A DNA stretch of 64,000 nucleotides, from positions 96,119,887 through 96,183,886 of the forward strand of contig CM066989.1 of NCBI GenBank assembly GCA_033977485.1, read 5' to 3'. This document shows positions 34,370-45,089 of the stretch, piece after piece. Position numbers and translations under genes: made by a program. How positions within the stretch are numbered: position 1 is the first letter of the stretch; every line of letters begins with the position of its first letter. Below the pieces are notes generated by a model. That model was not told where the DNA came from. It searched no databases and was given only the letters and a program-made list of their open reading frames with translations. This stretch comes from Hydrangea macrophylla (taxonomy: Eukaryota; Streptophyta; Magnoliopsida; Cornales; Hydrangeaceae).

Positions 34370-34515
34370 TCGGTATAAGCTGCCGCGGGCAAATCGCGGC
34401 ACTCGATATTTGTGCGCGGCAGTCGATGAACTGCCGTGCGGCACTCGTTGAGTGCCACAACGGCACTCCGTGACTGCCGCACGGCATTCACGAACTGCCG
34501 TGGAAAATCGCGTGT
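34370..34515 (-). promoter_or_regulatory. Promoter region of the PMD gene: palindrome cluster
   Basis: Seven or so half-sites of the same CGGCAYTC/GARTGCCG family (for example GGCACTCGTTGAGTGCC near 34440) at 34380-34515. On the minus strand a weak TATA-like TTATACC follows (about 34368-34375), 220 bases upstream of the ATG at 34152. The motif identity is seen; promoter role is inferred. Confidence 0.55.
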
Positions 34516-34639
34516 GCCGTGGTTAAGGCGGTTCAAATCCCCTTCATTTTTCCCCCAAAATTCAAATTAGGTCCCGAAAATTGAACTTAAGCCCCCAAAA
34601 TTTGCCCTCATTGCACTTCTGGCCCCCGGGGTTTGTTCT

Positions 34640-34905
34640 TAGGTTCAAATTGACTACAAATTTCAAAAAGTTGAAGTAAATTTGAACCTGTGGGCTCCCA
34701 ATTTTGAAATAAATTTTGGCCCGTGGGCTCCCAATTTTGAAAATTGAAATAAATTTGAGCCTGTGGGCCCCAAATTTCAAAAAGTTGAAATAAATTCGAG
34801 CCTGTGGGCTCCAAATTTTGAAAATTAAGATAAATTCAAACCCGTGGGCTCCGAAGTTTTGAATTGATTTGAACTTGAGTCTGTGGACTCCAAATTCACC
34901 TAAAT
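34640..34905. repeat. Short tandem repeat with CYTGTGGGCTCC core
   Basis: About six imperfect units of 40-60 bases with a constant core (CCTGTGGGCTCC, CCCGTGGGCTCC and variants) separated by 'aaattttgaaaattgaaataaatt'-like spacers of varying length. No coding capacity; the minus-strand frames at 34562-34814 are translations of the repeat. Confidence 0.75.
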
Positions 34906-34922
34906 ATGATTCCCCTCATTCT

Positions 34923-35945
34923 GGGGGTATAACAGATTTATATTCTCGATCCTCATAACAGATTGACGTCGATCCTTTGTTTGTTTTGAGAGTGTAACGG
35001 ATTTACATTCTCGGTTCTTGCAACAGATTTGCGTTAACCCCCGCTCTGAGAATGTAACAGATTTATATTCTCAATCCGCGTAACAAATTTACGTTGATCC
35101 TTGTTTTGAGAGCATAACAGATTTACATTTTCGGTTCTCGTAACAGATTTGCGTTAACCCTCGTTCTGAGAATATAACAAATTTATATTCTCGATCCACG
35201 TAACAGATTTGCGTCGATCATTTTGAGAGTGTAACGGATTTACATTCTCGGTTCTCGTAACAGATTTGCGTTAACCCTCATTTTGGAATATAACAAATTT
35301 ATATTCTTGATCCACGTAACAGATTTGCGTTGATCCTATGTTTTGAGAGTGTAATAGATTTACATTCTCGATCCACGTAACAGATTTGCATTGATCATAT
35401 GTTTTGAGAGTGTAACGGATTTACATTCTCGGTTCTCGTAACAGATTTGCGTTAACCCTCGTTTTGGAATATAACAAATTTATACTCTCGATCCACGTAA
35501 CAGATTTGCGTTGATCCTATGTTTTGAGAGTGTAACGGATTTACATTCTCGGTTCTCACGACAGATTCGCGTCAACCCTCGTTTTGGGAATATGACGGAT
35601 TCATATTCTCGATTCGCATAACAGATTTACGTCGATTCCTTGTTTTGAGAGCGTAACAGATTTACATTCTTGGTTTCCGTAACAAATTTGCGTTAACCCT
35701 CTGTCTAAGAATATAACAGATTTATATTCTCGATCTGCGTAACAGATTTACGTTGATCCTTGTTTTGAGAGCGTAACAAATTTATATTCTCGATTTTCGC
35801 AACAGATTTACGTTAACCCTTTGTCTGAGAATATAACAGATTTATATTCTCGATCCGCGTAATAGATTTACATCGATTCTTTGTTGTGAGAGCGTAACGG
35901 ATTTACATTCTTGATTTCCGTAACAAATTTGCGTCAACCTTCGAA
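34923..35945. repeat. Minisatellite of about 58-base units, paired into about 115-base units
   Basis: About 17 units. Each carries an inverted repeat, alternately like GAGAGTGTAACGGATTTACA plus 'ttctc' and GAATATAACAGATTTATATTC-like, followed by a 'cgtaacagatttgcgtt' block. The two unit types ('aacc' versus 'gatc' endings) alternate, giving a higher-order dimer. It sits just before the 3' LTR, the hypervariable region of Tat/Ogre elements known to spawn satellites. Confidence 0.85.
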
Positions 35946-36153
35946 ATCAAATCAAAAATGTCTTCTTAGCCCCTGCGATAAATTTTTGCATCAGTCAAGA
36001 ATACGGCAATCTTCCTTGACCAACGCAACATGTAACGTGCGTCATACGTAGGAAAGACATGATAAGCATAATGCTTACATAACCAGGTCTATTCATGGAT
36101 ACCATTACATAGCATGTGCATCACGATAGGATAGGTGCATCCATCCGTATGAC

Positions 36154-39100
36154 TACCAGGTATTTAGGAGAATTCAGGGATAAAACATCATTTTTGGAAA
36201 AGATCTTCAAAAATAAGTTTCTTTAAGAAAAAGGAGGAAAGAAAAGACCTAAAAAGGGAAGTTCAACAAAAATCGGCACACGGCAGTATTTTGCGGTACT
36301 CAGTGAGTGCCAAACGGCATTCGGTGAGTGCCGAACGGCAGTCACAGAATGCCGGCCCGGCATTTACTGAGTGCCGCCGACATTTTCTGACTGCCGTTTG
36401 CTTTTAAAGTCCGTATTTTGTGGTACAATATGTATATGTATGCGGATAAAAACAAAAAACTGATAAAGTAAGGTTGACAAAAATGCATCAATCAATAATT
36501 TGGCGCAGTACTTACTGATAGAGGTGTCAAACGGGCCGGGTTGGCCCGGCCCGGCCCGAGCCCGGCCCGCTTTTTTCGGGCTAAAAGCCCGGCCCGGCCC
36601 GCCACAAGGCCCGGCCCGCTAGGCCCGGTTCACATACCCCGGGCCGGGGTGGACACACATTCTTCCGTCCATGGCCCGGCCCGGCCCGGCCCGAAATGAA
36701 GAAAATGCCCGGCCCGGCCCGGCCCGGCCCGAAGCCCACCACGGTTTAAGGTCAAAAGTTGAAGGAAGCCCGCTAGCCCGTCCGGCCCGGCCCGATGTCC
36801 GGCCCGCTAGGCCCGGGCCACCGGTCCGGGGCGGACACCCCCCCTCCCTTCCCAAGCCCGGCCCGGCCCGGCCCGATTTTAGGTGAAGCCCGGCCCGGCC
36901 CGGCCCGAAGCCCGGTCAAGCCCGCTTTGACCGAGCCCGGCCCGGCCCGGCCCGGCCCGTTTGACACCACTACTTACTGAGAGCCGCGCGGCAGTCATGG
37001 AATGCCACCACGGCGTTCACGGAGTGCCGCATCGGCATCCACTGAATGCCGCAAAAGATTTTTGACTACCGCCCTGTGCAGCAGTCTGTCTATTTTAAGG
37101 GAAGTACGTATTGTACCACCAAATGAGACATTTACACCTGTCTTTTACTCCGAATTCACTGAAAATACTTGGTAATTTTGTCTATAAAAGAGGGAGGATC
37201 TTCCTTGGGAGAGAGACACAAAAAAAAAGAGAGAAGAATATACACAAACAATATACAAGAAATCACTACCACTACACTAACATATTTTTGAGAGAGAAGA
37301 GCTTGGAAGATCTTCAAAGGGGAGAAGCTTTGAGGATAGTTTGGAGGTGATCCTCTAACCACAAATTGTTTTTTTTCTTTTTCATTCTTTTGAACTTCTA
37401 ATCTCAAAACTACTTGGTCCTTTGATTAAACTTTTTAGAAGCTTTACTAGGAAACTTGCAAACTTTAATTGCCTTCTCTTTTAGTTCCTTCTTTTCTTCC
37501 TCTTTTGTTTATATTTCTCTCTTGAGATTCTTGGAAGTCTTCCATACTTCACTTGAATCTCATGAGTTGGATCTCTTGATTCCATGTGAGCTTGTGCTTC
37601 CCATGAGAGTCAAGGTTGATCATCCTTTATATAAGAGCAAGTAAATGAATCTAAACCCCCACCATGGTTTGGGATTCTTTGACTTAAGGTTTCATGGAAT
37701 CCCCTTCCATATTCCTTGAAAACCTATGAGTATTAGCTATTTTGTTTGTACTTCTCTTGAGATTCTTGAAGGTTCATGAGTATTAGCCATATCTTCATCT
37801 CCAATGACCATCAAGTGGTAGGAGAAAGTAGTTTGAGTCTAACCCCATCTCCATGGTTTGGATTCATTATCTTGAGATTTCATGAAGTCTATTCATACTT
37901 CATTTGAAATCTACAAATATAAAGGTCTTTAGTCTCCAATGACCATCAAATGGTAGGAGAAAATGATTTAGTTTAAGTCCAACTTCATGGTTTAATAGTT
38001 GGAGTTAACAAATAAAAGTTGAACTTGACAACGAAACAGTGGGTTCATAAACCGGTTTTGATCAAAGATTTTTAGTTCGAAATCAGACCGTTGAAACTGA
38101 ATGAAACTAACGGGAAAGTGTCAATAACACAATGTTTTACCACTGCAATTTTTGTTTTAAGGAGATTTCATGTCTAAAGTGGTTTGGTCATGAGTTTTAT
38201 AAAGTCCCTACAATCTGTCCAGAATTTCAGAACAGTGACCTTCTTTTGAAATAAGTAAATTAGAACCTTAATAAAGTATTTGTGACCCAAAATAATTTTT
38301 TCTAAGTAGATTAATGTGTTAGGAAGTCACCCTAAAAAGAACAAAGTATTTCTGATCCTTTTGCTATTTTTAGAAAATCGTACAAGAACTCTGGACAGAA
38401 GGTTGTAGAATGCTGAGTGATGTCTGGTTTTTGTCCAAATCCCGGAGATCCAACCGTTGAAACTTTGATTTCTTTTTTGGGTTAAAAACTAGACACACAG
38501 AGGCATCTTGTGTCCAAAATTCATCAAGATCAAACCACGAGAACCATGCGTTTTAATTTTTTTAAAGTTACGATCTGCTCTCAGCAATTTCCAGAATTCT
38601 GTAATAGTTTTCATCAATCTTATGAATAATGGCTTAGATGAAATTTTCATGAGTCAAGGTTCAAACCATGTTCCAATAATGATTATTTAAGCTTGAATTC
38701 AAAGTTTAAGTGATCTAAATCACCGAGTATTTCATAATTTATTTTTGTTCATGTACATATTCATCCATATGACTTGACACTTGTAATTAGGATTTATTTG
38801 CTTTAGATTCAATTGCATTTGATAGATTTAAGTTAGAAATTTAGGATGGTTATTCCTAACTTCATATCTTGTATATCATGTGGACTAACCTTTTGTTTTG
38901 TAGCGCTATTAAGGTATGATTTCTAGGACTCCTCTTTAGTTTATTTTAATTTCTTGATTTTATTGATTTTTCAACCCCATGCGCGACACATTAGAATTAG
39001 GATCTTGCCTTATGTGTATATGTGATTAGAGACCCTTTTTAGGATTTTCTTTTGTTTTTATGCATTGCACGTTTAATATCGCTGCTGGATCCCGGGTAAG

Positions 39101-39513
39101 TTCTCTTGTTCCCTATTGCATATCACATTGCTTGCTACTTGAAATATGTGGCTTATGAATGATATTTTGTCATCAGCAATTTTACACCCCTTGGACATGC
39201 TTTTGTAATGTATATGTATATATGTATTAGTTGAGGGCATGCTTAGATTAATAAATTTGATTAAAAGGATGTTGAGTAGAAGCCTATCGCAAGATAGGAT
39301 GAGAGAGGGTGTTTTAGTCCGACGGGCTCCTTCCTCTCTCATTCCATAATCCCCAGACCTAGTTAATCTCTGGGTTCTGAAAGATCAGTTTGCTTTAAAA
39401 ATTGTTTCTTAATTTTCCTTTTAAAAATTAAGTGGCGACTCATTTGTTTTAAATTTGAAATTTAAAAGAATTTTAAAATAAAAGCTGTGGGTAAGAAAAC
39501 TGCGATATCCACA
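36154..39513 (+). mobile_element. 3' LTR of the Tat element, lacking its first 146 bases
   Basis: Matches 18001-20894 with few substitutions and ends GATATCCACA at 39513, followed by the target duplication. The LTR start TGTAGACACCCCG and any polypurine tract are missing: non-LTR sequence joins directly at 36154. It contains the hAT MITE 36520-36972, which the 5' LTR lacks. The TATA box is at 37183-37190. Confidence 0.9.
36520..36972. mobile_element. hAT-type MITE, 453 bp, GC-rich
   Basis: Terminal inverted repeats TAGAGGTGTCAAACGGGC and TAGTGGTGTCAAACGGGC (one mismatch) with an exact 8-bp duplication CTTACTGA at 36512-36519 and 36973-36980. The empty site CTTACTGA is single at 18358-18365 in the 5' LTR. 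The interior is almost entirely CCCGG/GGCCC iterations, with no transposase. TIR and 8-bp duplication fit hAT. Frames at 36619-36980 on both strands are repeat translations. Confidence 0.92.
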
Positions 39514-40785
39514 GTTATATAATACATATGTTGAAGTAGGGAATATAATGTTTAAATGCCTATGTGACTACACACTTGAAGTGAAAAGCATGTTGTAAAA
39601 TTATATATGTTGTTCTTGAAATCATAGAACTCAAGTAATGATGTTTCTTTAAAAGTTTAGAAACTATGTTAAATTATTATGAATTGATTTTTTTTATAAT
39701 TATTGATGAATACCCATTGATATTCAACCTTCATATAGAAATGTTAATTTTATTCATGTGTGGCCATTGACATACGAATCAGGGGATTCAAAGCATTTAT
39801 GGCCATGTAGGCAACCCCATAGCATGACATGCATGTTATGAGAAATCCCACATAGGGGATAAATCCCAAAGAGTGGATTAATGATAAAAGTGAAAATTCG
39901 GATGTGGGTTGTGTGGTGAGATAGGGTGGACGTACCTAAGAACGTGCCAAACTCCAACTAATAGCTGATTAGCTCTCGGATGGTTGGTATGCTAAGTTCC
40001 CAGTGGGGGATTGCTCACAGTCCGGTAACGAGGGGAGTGGTTCCATCATGCATGGTCATTAGGCTTATTTCACTCGCATTTGCCTCAGTGGCATTCATAG
40101 CATTCGTTTCATAGTGTGTATGAAATTTTCAACATATCTTTGCAATACTTTCTATGAGCCGTCGTTCTCATAAAAATGACAAACCATTTTTTTTCAGGTT
40201 TTATCAAGTTGAGGCAAAGCCCAAGAGTTACTCAACTTGTGAAGTCGTACTTCAAAGATTTCTTTCAAAGAGTACGTTAGTTTTGAAAATGTTCAAACTC
40301 CTAGTTTTGTTTATAAAGAAATTGTAATGGATGAGAATCTGGAAGTTCATTTCATTTGATACTTGATTTGGGCACATGTTTAGCCCTTTACTTAGAACAT
40401 ATTAGAATTTTAGACTCAATGTAATCAGACTTGTTAAATTATTACTTTTTGATTTCTAAGGGACCGTTTGGTTGTAAATTCTCAAACCTTTATTTCATGA
40501 AAACTTTCAATTAAATCTCTTCTTTTTTTCTTTCACCCTTGATACTTCTTTTTTTTATCCTTTAAAACTTCTTTGAAAAATTAGTGTAGTGTTGATTGAC
40601 CCTATTCGACCCGTTTCGTCCTCATGAGTCAATCCGTGACTTTTTGACTTTTCTTTAGAATCCACATAGGATTCTCGTGTAGCTTCTGCACTGTTTGGTT
40701 GGTCCATGTGGGATCTCTTCTCTTTCTTAACCTCTTTCTTTGACTCTTTGACCCATCTACGTGTCGTGGATTTTGGAGTGTGACA
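39514..40785 (+). mobile_element. Family B LTR, right part
   Basis: Continues 17027-17854 after the Tat insertion; the GTTAT duplication joins them. Order and words match the LARD LTR: 'ggcattcatagcatt', 'gggcacatgtttagccc', 'gaccgtttggt', 'gattgacc...gacccgtttcgtcct', 'gacttttctttagaatccac'. It ends GGAGTGTGACA at 40785, directly against RNase H codons of the Tekay element. With the left part it is one LTR of about 2.1 kb. No internal region or second LTR is seen, so it is solo. Confidence 0.75.
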
Positions 40786-43174
40786 ATATGCTATCACTCT
40801 TTTGTCCTGCATAAGCACACATCCAAGTCCCTGGTGTGATGCATCACTATATATGGTGAACTGCTCACCATTCTTCGGTATTGCAAGCACTGGTGTTGTG
40901 GTTAATCCCTTCTTTAACTTTTGGACTGCGCGTTCAGGCTTGTTGTTCCATTCGTACTTTAGGTCCTTTTTGGTTAATCTAGTAAGAGGAGTTACGATCT
41001 TGGAGAATCCTTCCATGAATCTCCGGTAGTATCCAGCTAGACCAAGAAAACTTCTGACTTACGTTGTAGTGGTTGGTCTATTCCAATCTAAGACAGCGTC
41101 GGTCTTTGATGAATCGACTTCTATTCCTTCTTGTGAGATAACATGTCCTAAAAATTTGACTTCCTTTAGCCAGAACTCGCACTTGGTGAACTTCGCATAC
41201 AAGTGGTTGTCTCGTAGAGTCTGAAGTGCGGTCTTCATATGTCCTTTGTATTCTGCCTCTGTCTTAGAGTAGATAAGGGTGTCATCTATGGATACAATAA
41301 TGAATTGATCTAGGTAAGGCCTGAAGATCCGGTTCATTAGATCCATGAATACCGCTGGGGAATTGGTCAGTCCGAAGGGCATAAGCAGGAATTCACAGTG
41401 TCCATATCTGACTCAGAAGGCTGTCTTGGATACATGCTTAGGTCGAACAAGCAATTGATGATATCTAGAGCGTAGATCTATCTTTGAAAATGTTGTAGCT
41501 CCTTGTAACTGATCAAAATAGATCATCAATCCTTGGTAGTGGGTACCGATTCTTGATTGTAACCTTGTTTAATTCTCTATAGTCGATACAGAGTTGAAGT
41601 GTTCCATCCATCTTCTTGACAAACAGTACCGGTGCTCCCCATGGTGAAGTGCTCGGATGAACGAATTCGAGGTCTTCAAGCTCTTGCACTTACGTCTTTA
41701 GTTCTTGCATTTCCATCAAGGCCATTCGGTATGGTGTTTTCGATATCGGCAAGGTTCGTGATATCAACTCAATGCAAAAGTCGATATCTCTCTTGGGTGG
41801 TAGTCCTTTAACTTCTTGGAAGATATCCTCAAAATCTCGAGCTACACGAATTTGTCTAATATGGATTACATCACTCGCAACTCCAAGGGTAGCCAGGCAG
41901 TTGGTAAGGAAAACGTCACACGAGCGATTGCTTTTGAAATCAAAATGTTGGCTTTTGGGTATTGAAAAAGATATCGATTTGCTAGCACAGTCTAACTTGG
42001 CATGGTATTTCACGAGCTAATCAATTCCTAAGATCACATCAAATTTCTTCATTGACAAAACTATCAAATCAGTGGGGAGATTCTGATCTTTCAAGTTTAG
42101 AGGGCAATACTTGCATACTTTTCCCAACTTGACACTCACTCCCAAGGGTGATGTAGCGTTCAGGGATACGTCCATTATTTGGGGTACTAAGCCTACACGT
42201 TGTAAAATTCTAATTACAATAAACGGGTTTGATGCACTAATATCGAACAAAGCTTTTACTTGATTGCTAAATAAGGTTAGAGTACCTTCTAGGTTCTGCT
42301 TCCCTTCCTTGTTGAATCCTACTTCTTCAGGGATGATAGCATTGAGGTGAGTCTGTCCTTGTGCAGGTACTCCATAGCATCTGCCACAGGGCACCCTACA
42401 GTCCTCATACAAATGCCCTTTCTTGTTGCAGTTGAAATAAATAATGTCTGCTCGGCTATTCTTCTTCGAGGCAAGGCAATCCTTAGACATGTGCCCTGGG
42501 ATTCTACAGTTGAAACAAACTCCGCGGTTGTCATTTGTTATCCCTGACTATCCTTAAGGCGGAGTTAGTTTAAATGGCACAGTTGGCTTGTTTTTGAAGG
42601 GGTTGACTGTGGCTTTTTCTCGTCATTACAATTTCTCTTGTATCCTTAGGTATGAGCGAGAGCTTGCTTTTGTCCTTGGTTAAACATTAGAGGGGGGTGG
42701 TCGATTCACAAAGCGTTTCTGTTTACGGTCGGTGATTTCTTCAAAGCCGTTGGCCATTCCCACTAAAGCTTTGAATGACTGGTTCAGGTGGCCAAAAGTC
42801 AACTTTTGGAGAGGTATCCGATTCTTCTTTTATGGAGTGTCGATCATGTGGTTCACAAAATGAAAACGATGCTCGAATTACACCGTGTCTTCTCTTATCG
42901 ACCGGTTTTCTTGAACCAGAATAAACTCTTTCTCCTTCCGGTTCCTTTTTGTTTGGGGGAAGTAGTTCTCCAGAAACAGTTCTTTGAATGCCACCCATGT
43001 CATTCTCTGTACGGCTCCTCCTAGTGTCGCCTACTCTGACTCCCACTAGTCGCTGCAGCATAATTCAGTTGGGAGGTAGCCAATCGGCGTTTTTCAGTTT
43101 TAGAACATCCCATGGTATTAAAGATGATATCCATTCCACGAAGCCTTTGCCCATGTGACTTGTTACATCATTAG
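40786..43174 (-). pseudogene. Tekay/Del gag (end), protease, RT and RNase H start
   Basis: Upstream half of the pol whose other half is at 15185-17026. On the minus strand: gag remnants (43061-42741), a good zinc knuckle CFNCRIPGHMSKDC (about 42480-42525) and a second whose first Cys is Tyr (YFNCNKKGHLYEDC). The protease active site is degraded (FDISASNPFIV near 42230). The RT has the linker [32 protein letters not shown] and active site IDD in [14 protein letters not shown] near 41285. RNase H begins [18 protein letters not shown] and stops being homologous at 40786, where the family B LTR begins. Stops and frameshifts are many. Gag's amino end is missing, cut at 43174. Confidence 0.8.
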
Positions 43175-45089
43175 TGTAACACCATTAGCTTAGAGCGAAA
43201 TGATTACATTACTATCGTCGCCTTTACCCGAGGCCGTAATAGTAATTTTGGTTTAAAAGAGTGTAATCACTTTACTCTTAAGTCCTCGTGACCTTGCCTA
43301 GGAAATAGAATAGTTACAGCGCTATCATCACCTTCACCCGGGGCCACAATAGCATTAGAAATGGTAACCATTCTATTCCAGACTTGGTTGGGATATCTTG
43401 CTATCGGCGCCTTCGCCCGGGGCCACAATAGCTTGTAAACCACCAATTGTTGTGACTTGACCATAATCATTCGAATGGGTACTTGAGCTATCATCGCCTT
43501 AGCCCAGGGCTACAATAGCACTATAAGTTGTAACCATTGATTTGACAGTACTTCTTGGACCACAATGATCCACTCAAACACGTGTGACCATATACTAGGT
43601 TAGTCTCCTCGACTAACTACACATATGTCAACTTTGACATCATGACTTGACCATGTTCATATAGTGTTCATGCGAGTGTATGAAGTATAATAGAACAAGC
43701 ATAAATCATAATAGTTGAGCTTTACATATAACAACATGCATCATAACAGTTAAGCTAAGCATGAATTGTAGATGTTTAGACATGTGATTTCATATAATGA
43801 TTCATTCTAACTACGCATATAAGTTATTCATAGCATACGTTCATACAAGGTACATAGAATTATTCTAATAATGTACTAAGTGAGTTAGGAAGACTCACCT
43901 AGATGCGAATTCGTGAATACAAGTATAGTCTCGATCCCTACAATTCATATTAATTCACAAAATAGCAATTAACATTCATTCTAATCACAAGGGTATAATG
44001 GTGATTGTGTCGAATGGGTTGCTAACTTCAGCATGATGATCTTGACATCATTAAGAGTCTAAAGTCATTGACTAGACTCAAATTGAAGTCTGTCATACAA
44101 AAGGCTGGATTTTCTATACCAGTGTGGACCCTAACAGTAAGCTATATTTTAGACTAAGTCAGAAAATCACTAAACTTAAGAAAATAGATCTATACGTCAT
44201 TCTCTGAATTTAATTAGTAACTAACCGCGTATTTTTTTGAGCTACGATTTATTTATTACGAATTATTGAAGTCGTATTTACATAATTTTAGTCTTAGGAG
44301 TCCTATAATTATAAAATATACTTTAGGAAGAAAGTCAGTCCTCCTAATTTTCAGACCTATTTTGATATTTAAACAAATTAAAAGACTACCAAACGGGCCT
44401 TACAAATAATTAAAAATACCAAAGTTTGAGTTTTATTATTAATAATTTATAATGCAAAAGGCAATAGGCCCTAGGGATAATTAATATAATCTTCTAGGTA
44501 TTTAAAATAGCCATTAGGTATTTATTACCTAATCATTACCATTTAAAGCTAACTTTTAATATTTATTTAATCTAAATAAATAATAAGTACAACATGCAAT
44601 TATTAGGTATAGTTTCATAATATAATTTAATATTTCAGAATATTAAAACTACTTAATAATACTATAAACCATTTTTTAAATATTCACAATTACATATTTC
44701 TTTTTTATTATAATTAAACTTACATTTATTATTTATTTAAATAAATAATAAGGATACTATATAATTAAATAATTCCAGAATATACTAATTATTAATAATA
44801 ATATCTCAGAATTATTAACATACTCAACATATATCTAAAACTATTTTTAAACAATTTATAACATTTAAATCATATATAATAACTAAAACATTAACCATAA
44901 TAAAAATATGAAAACCCATGGGTTTTCCTGAACTAACCCAGAGGCAAATGGGCTATCCATTTATAGAGTCACAAGAGTCTAGATCCAAAACCCATACCTG
45001 ACCCTTCCGTAAACGGAAAACCCGTATACACTAATAGAACGAACCAGACTCGTTTACCCAACCCGGATCCATATCAAATATGGGGTACA
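43175..45089 (-). mobile_element. Family X LTR, copy 2 (solo or partial)
   Basis: Edges TGTAACACC (43175) and GGGGTACA (45089) have LTR-type TG/CA ends. No priming site lies beside it and no second copy is in position to pair. The left 1.2 kb matches 858-2065, including four GC-rich motif copies (near 43216, 43325, 43405 and 43492). The right 700 bases are extremely AT-rich. It abuts truncated gag on the left and the LARD LTR on the right with no space. No clear target duplication (ATTAG versus TGTAG). Confidence 0.5.

Larger units (their letters stand above)
17855..39513 (+). mobile_element. Tat-lineage (Ogre/Retand-like) Ty3/gypsy element, 21.7 kb
   Basis: A full-length element with 5-bp target duplications, GTTAT at 17850-17854 and at 39514-39518. 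Components in order are 5' LTR, tRNA-Arg priming site, gag-protease, RT-RNase H, second (archaeal-type) RNase H, integrase, two antisense genes, tandem repeats and 3' LTR. Dual RNase H, a tRNA-Arg primer, an extra-long 3' region and antisense extra genes are known for the Tat branch. The LTRs differ by only a few percent by eye, so insertion is fairly recent. Yet gag and pol carry stops and frameshifts and the 3' LTR lacks its first 146 bases, so this copy is not autonomous. Confidence 0.92.

Noticed and set aside
35000..35945. CRISPR-like array, because of regular spacing
   Set aside because: Units are contiguous degenerate tandem repeats without unique spacers, inside a plant retrotransposon.
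36619..36980. Overlapping Gly/Pro/Arg-rich reading frames on both strands
   Set aside because: They are translations of CCCGG iterations inside the hAT MITE.
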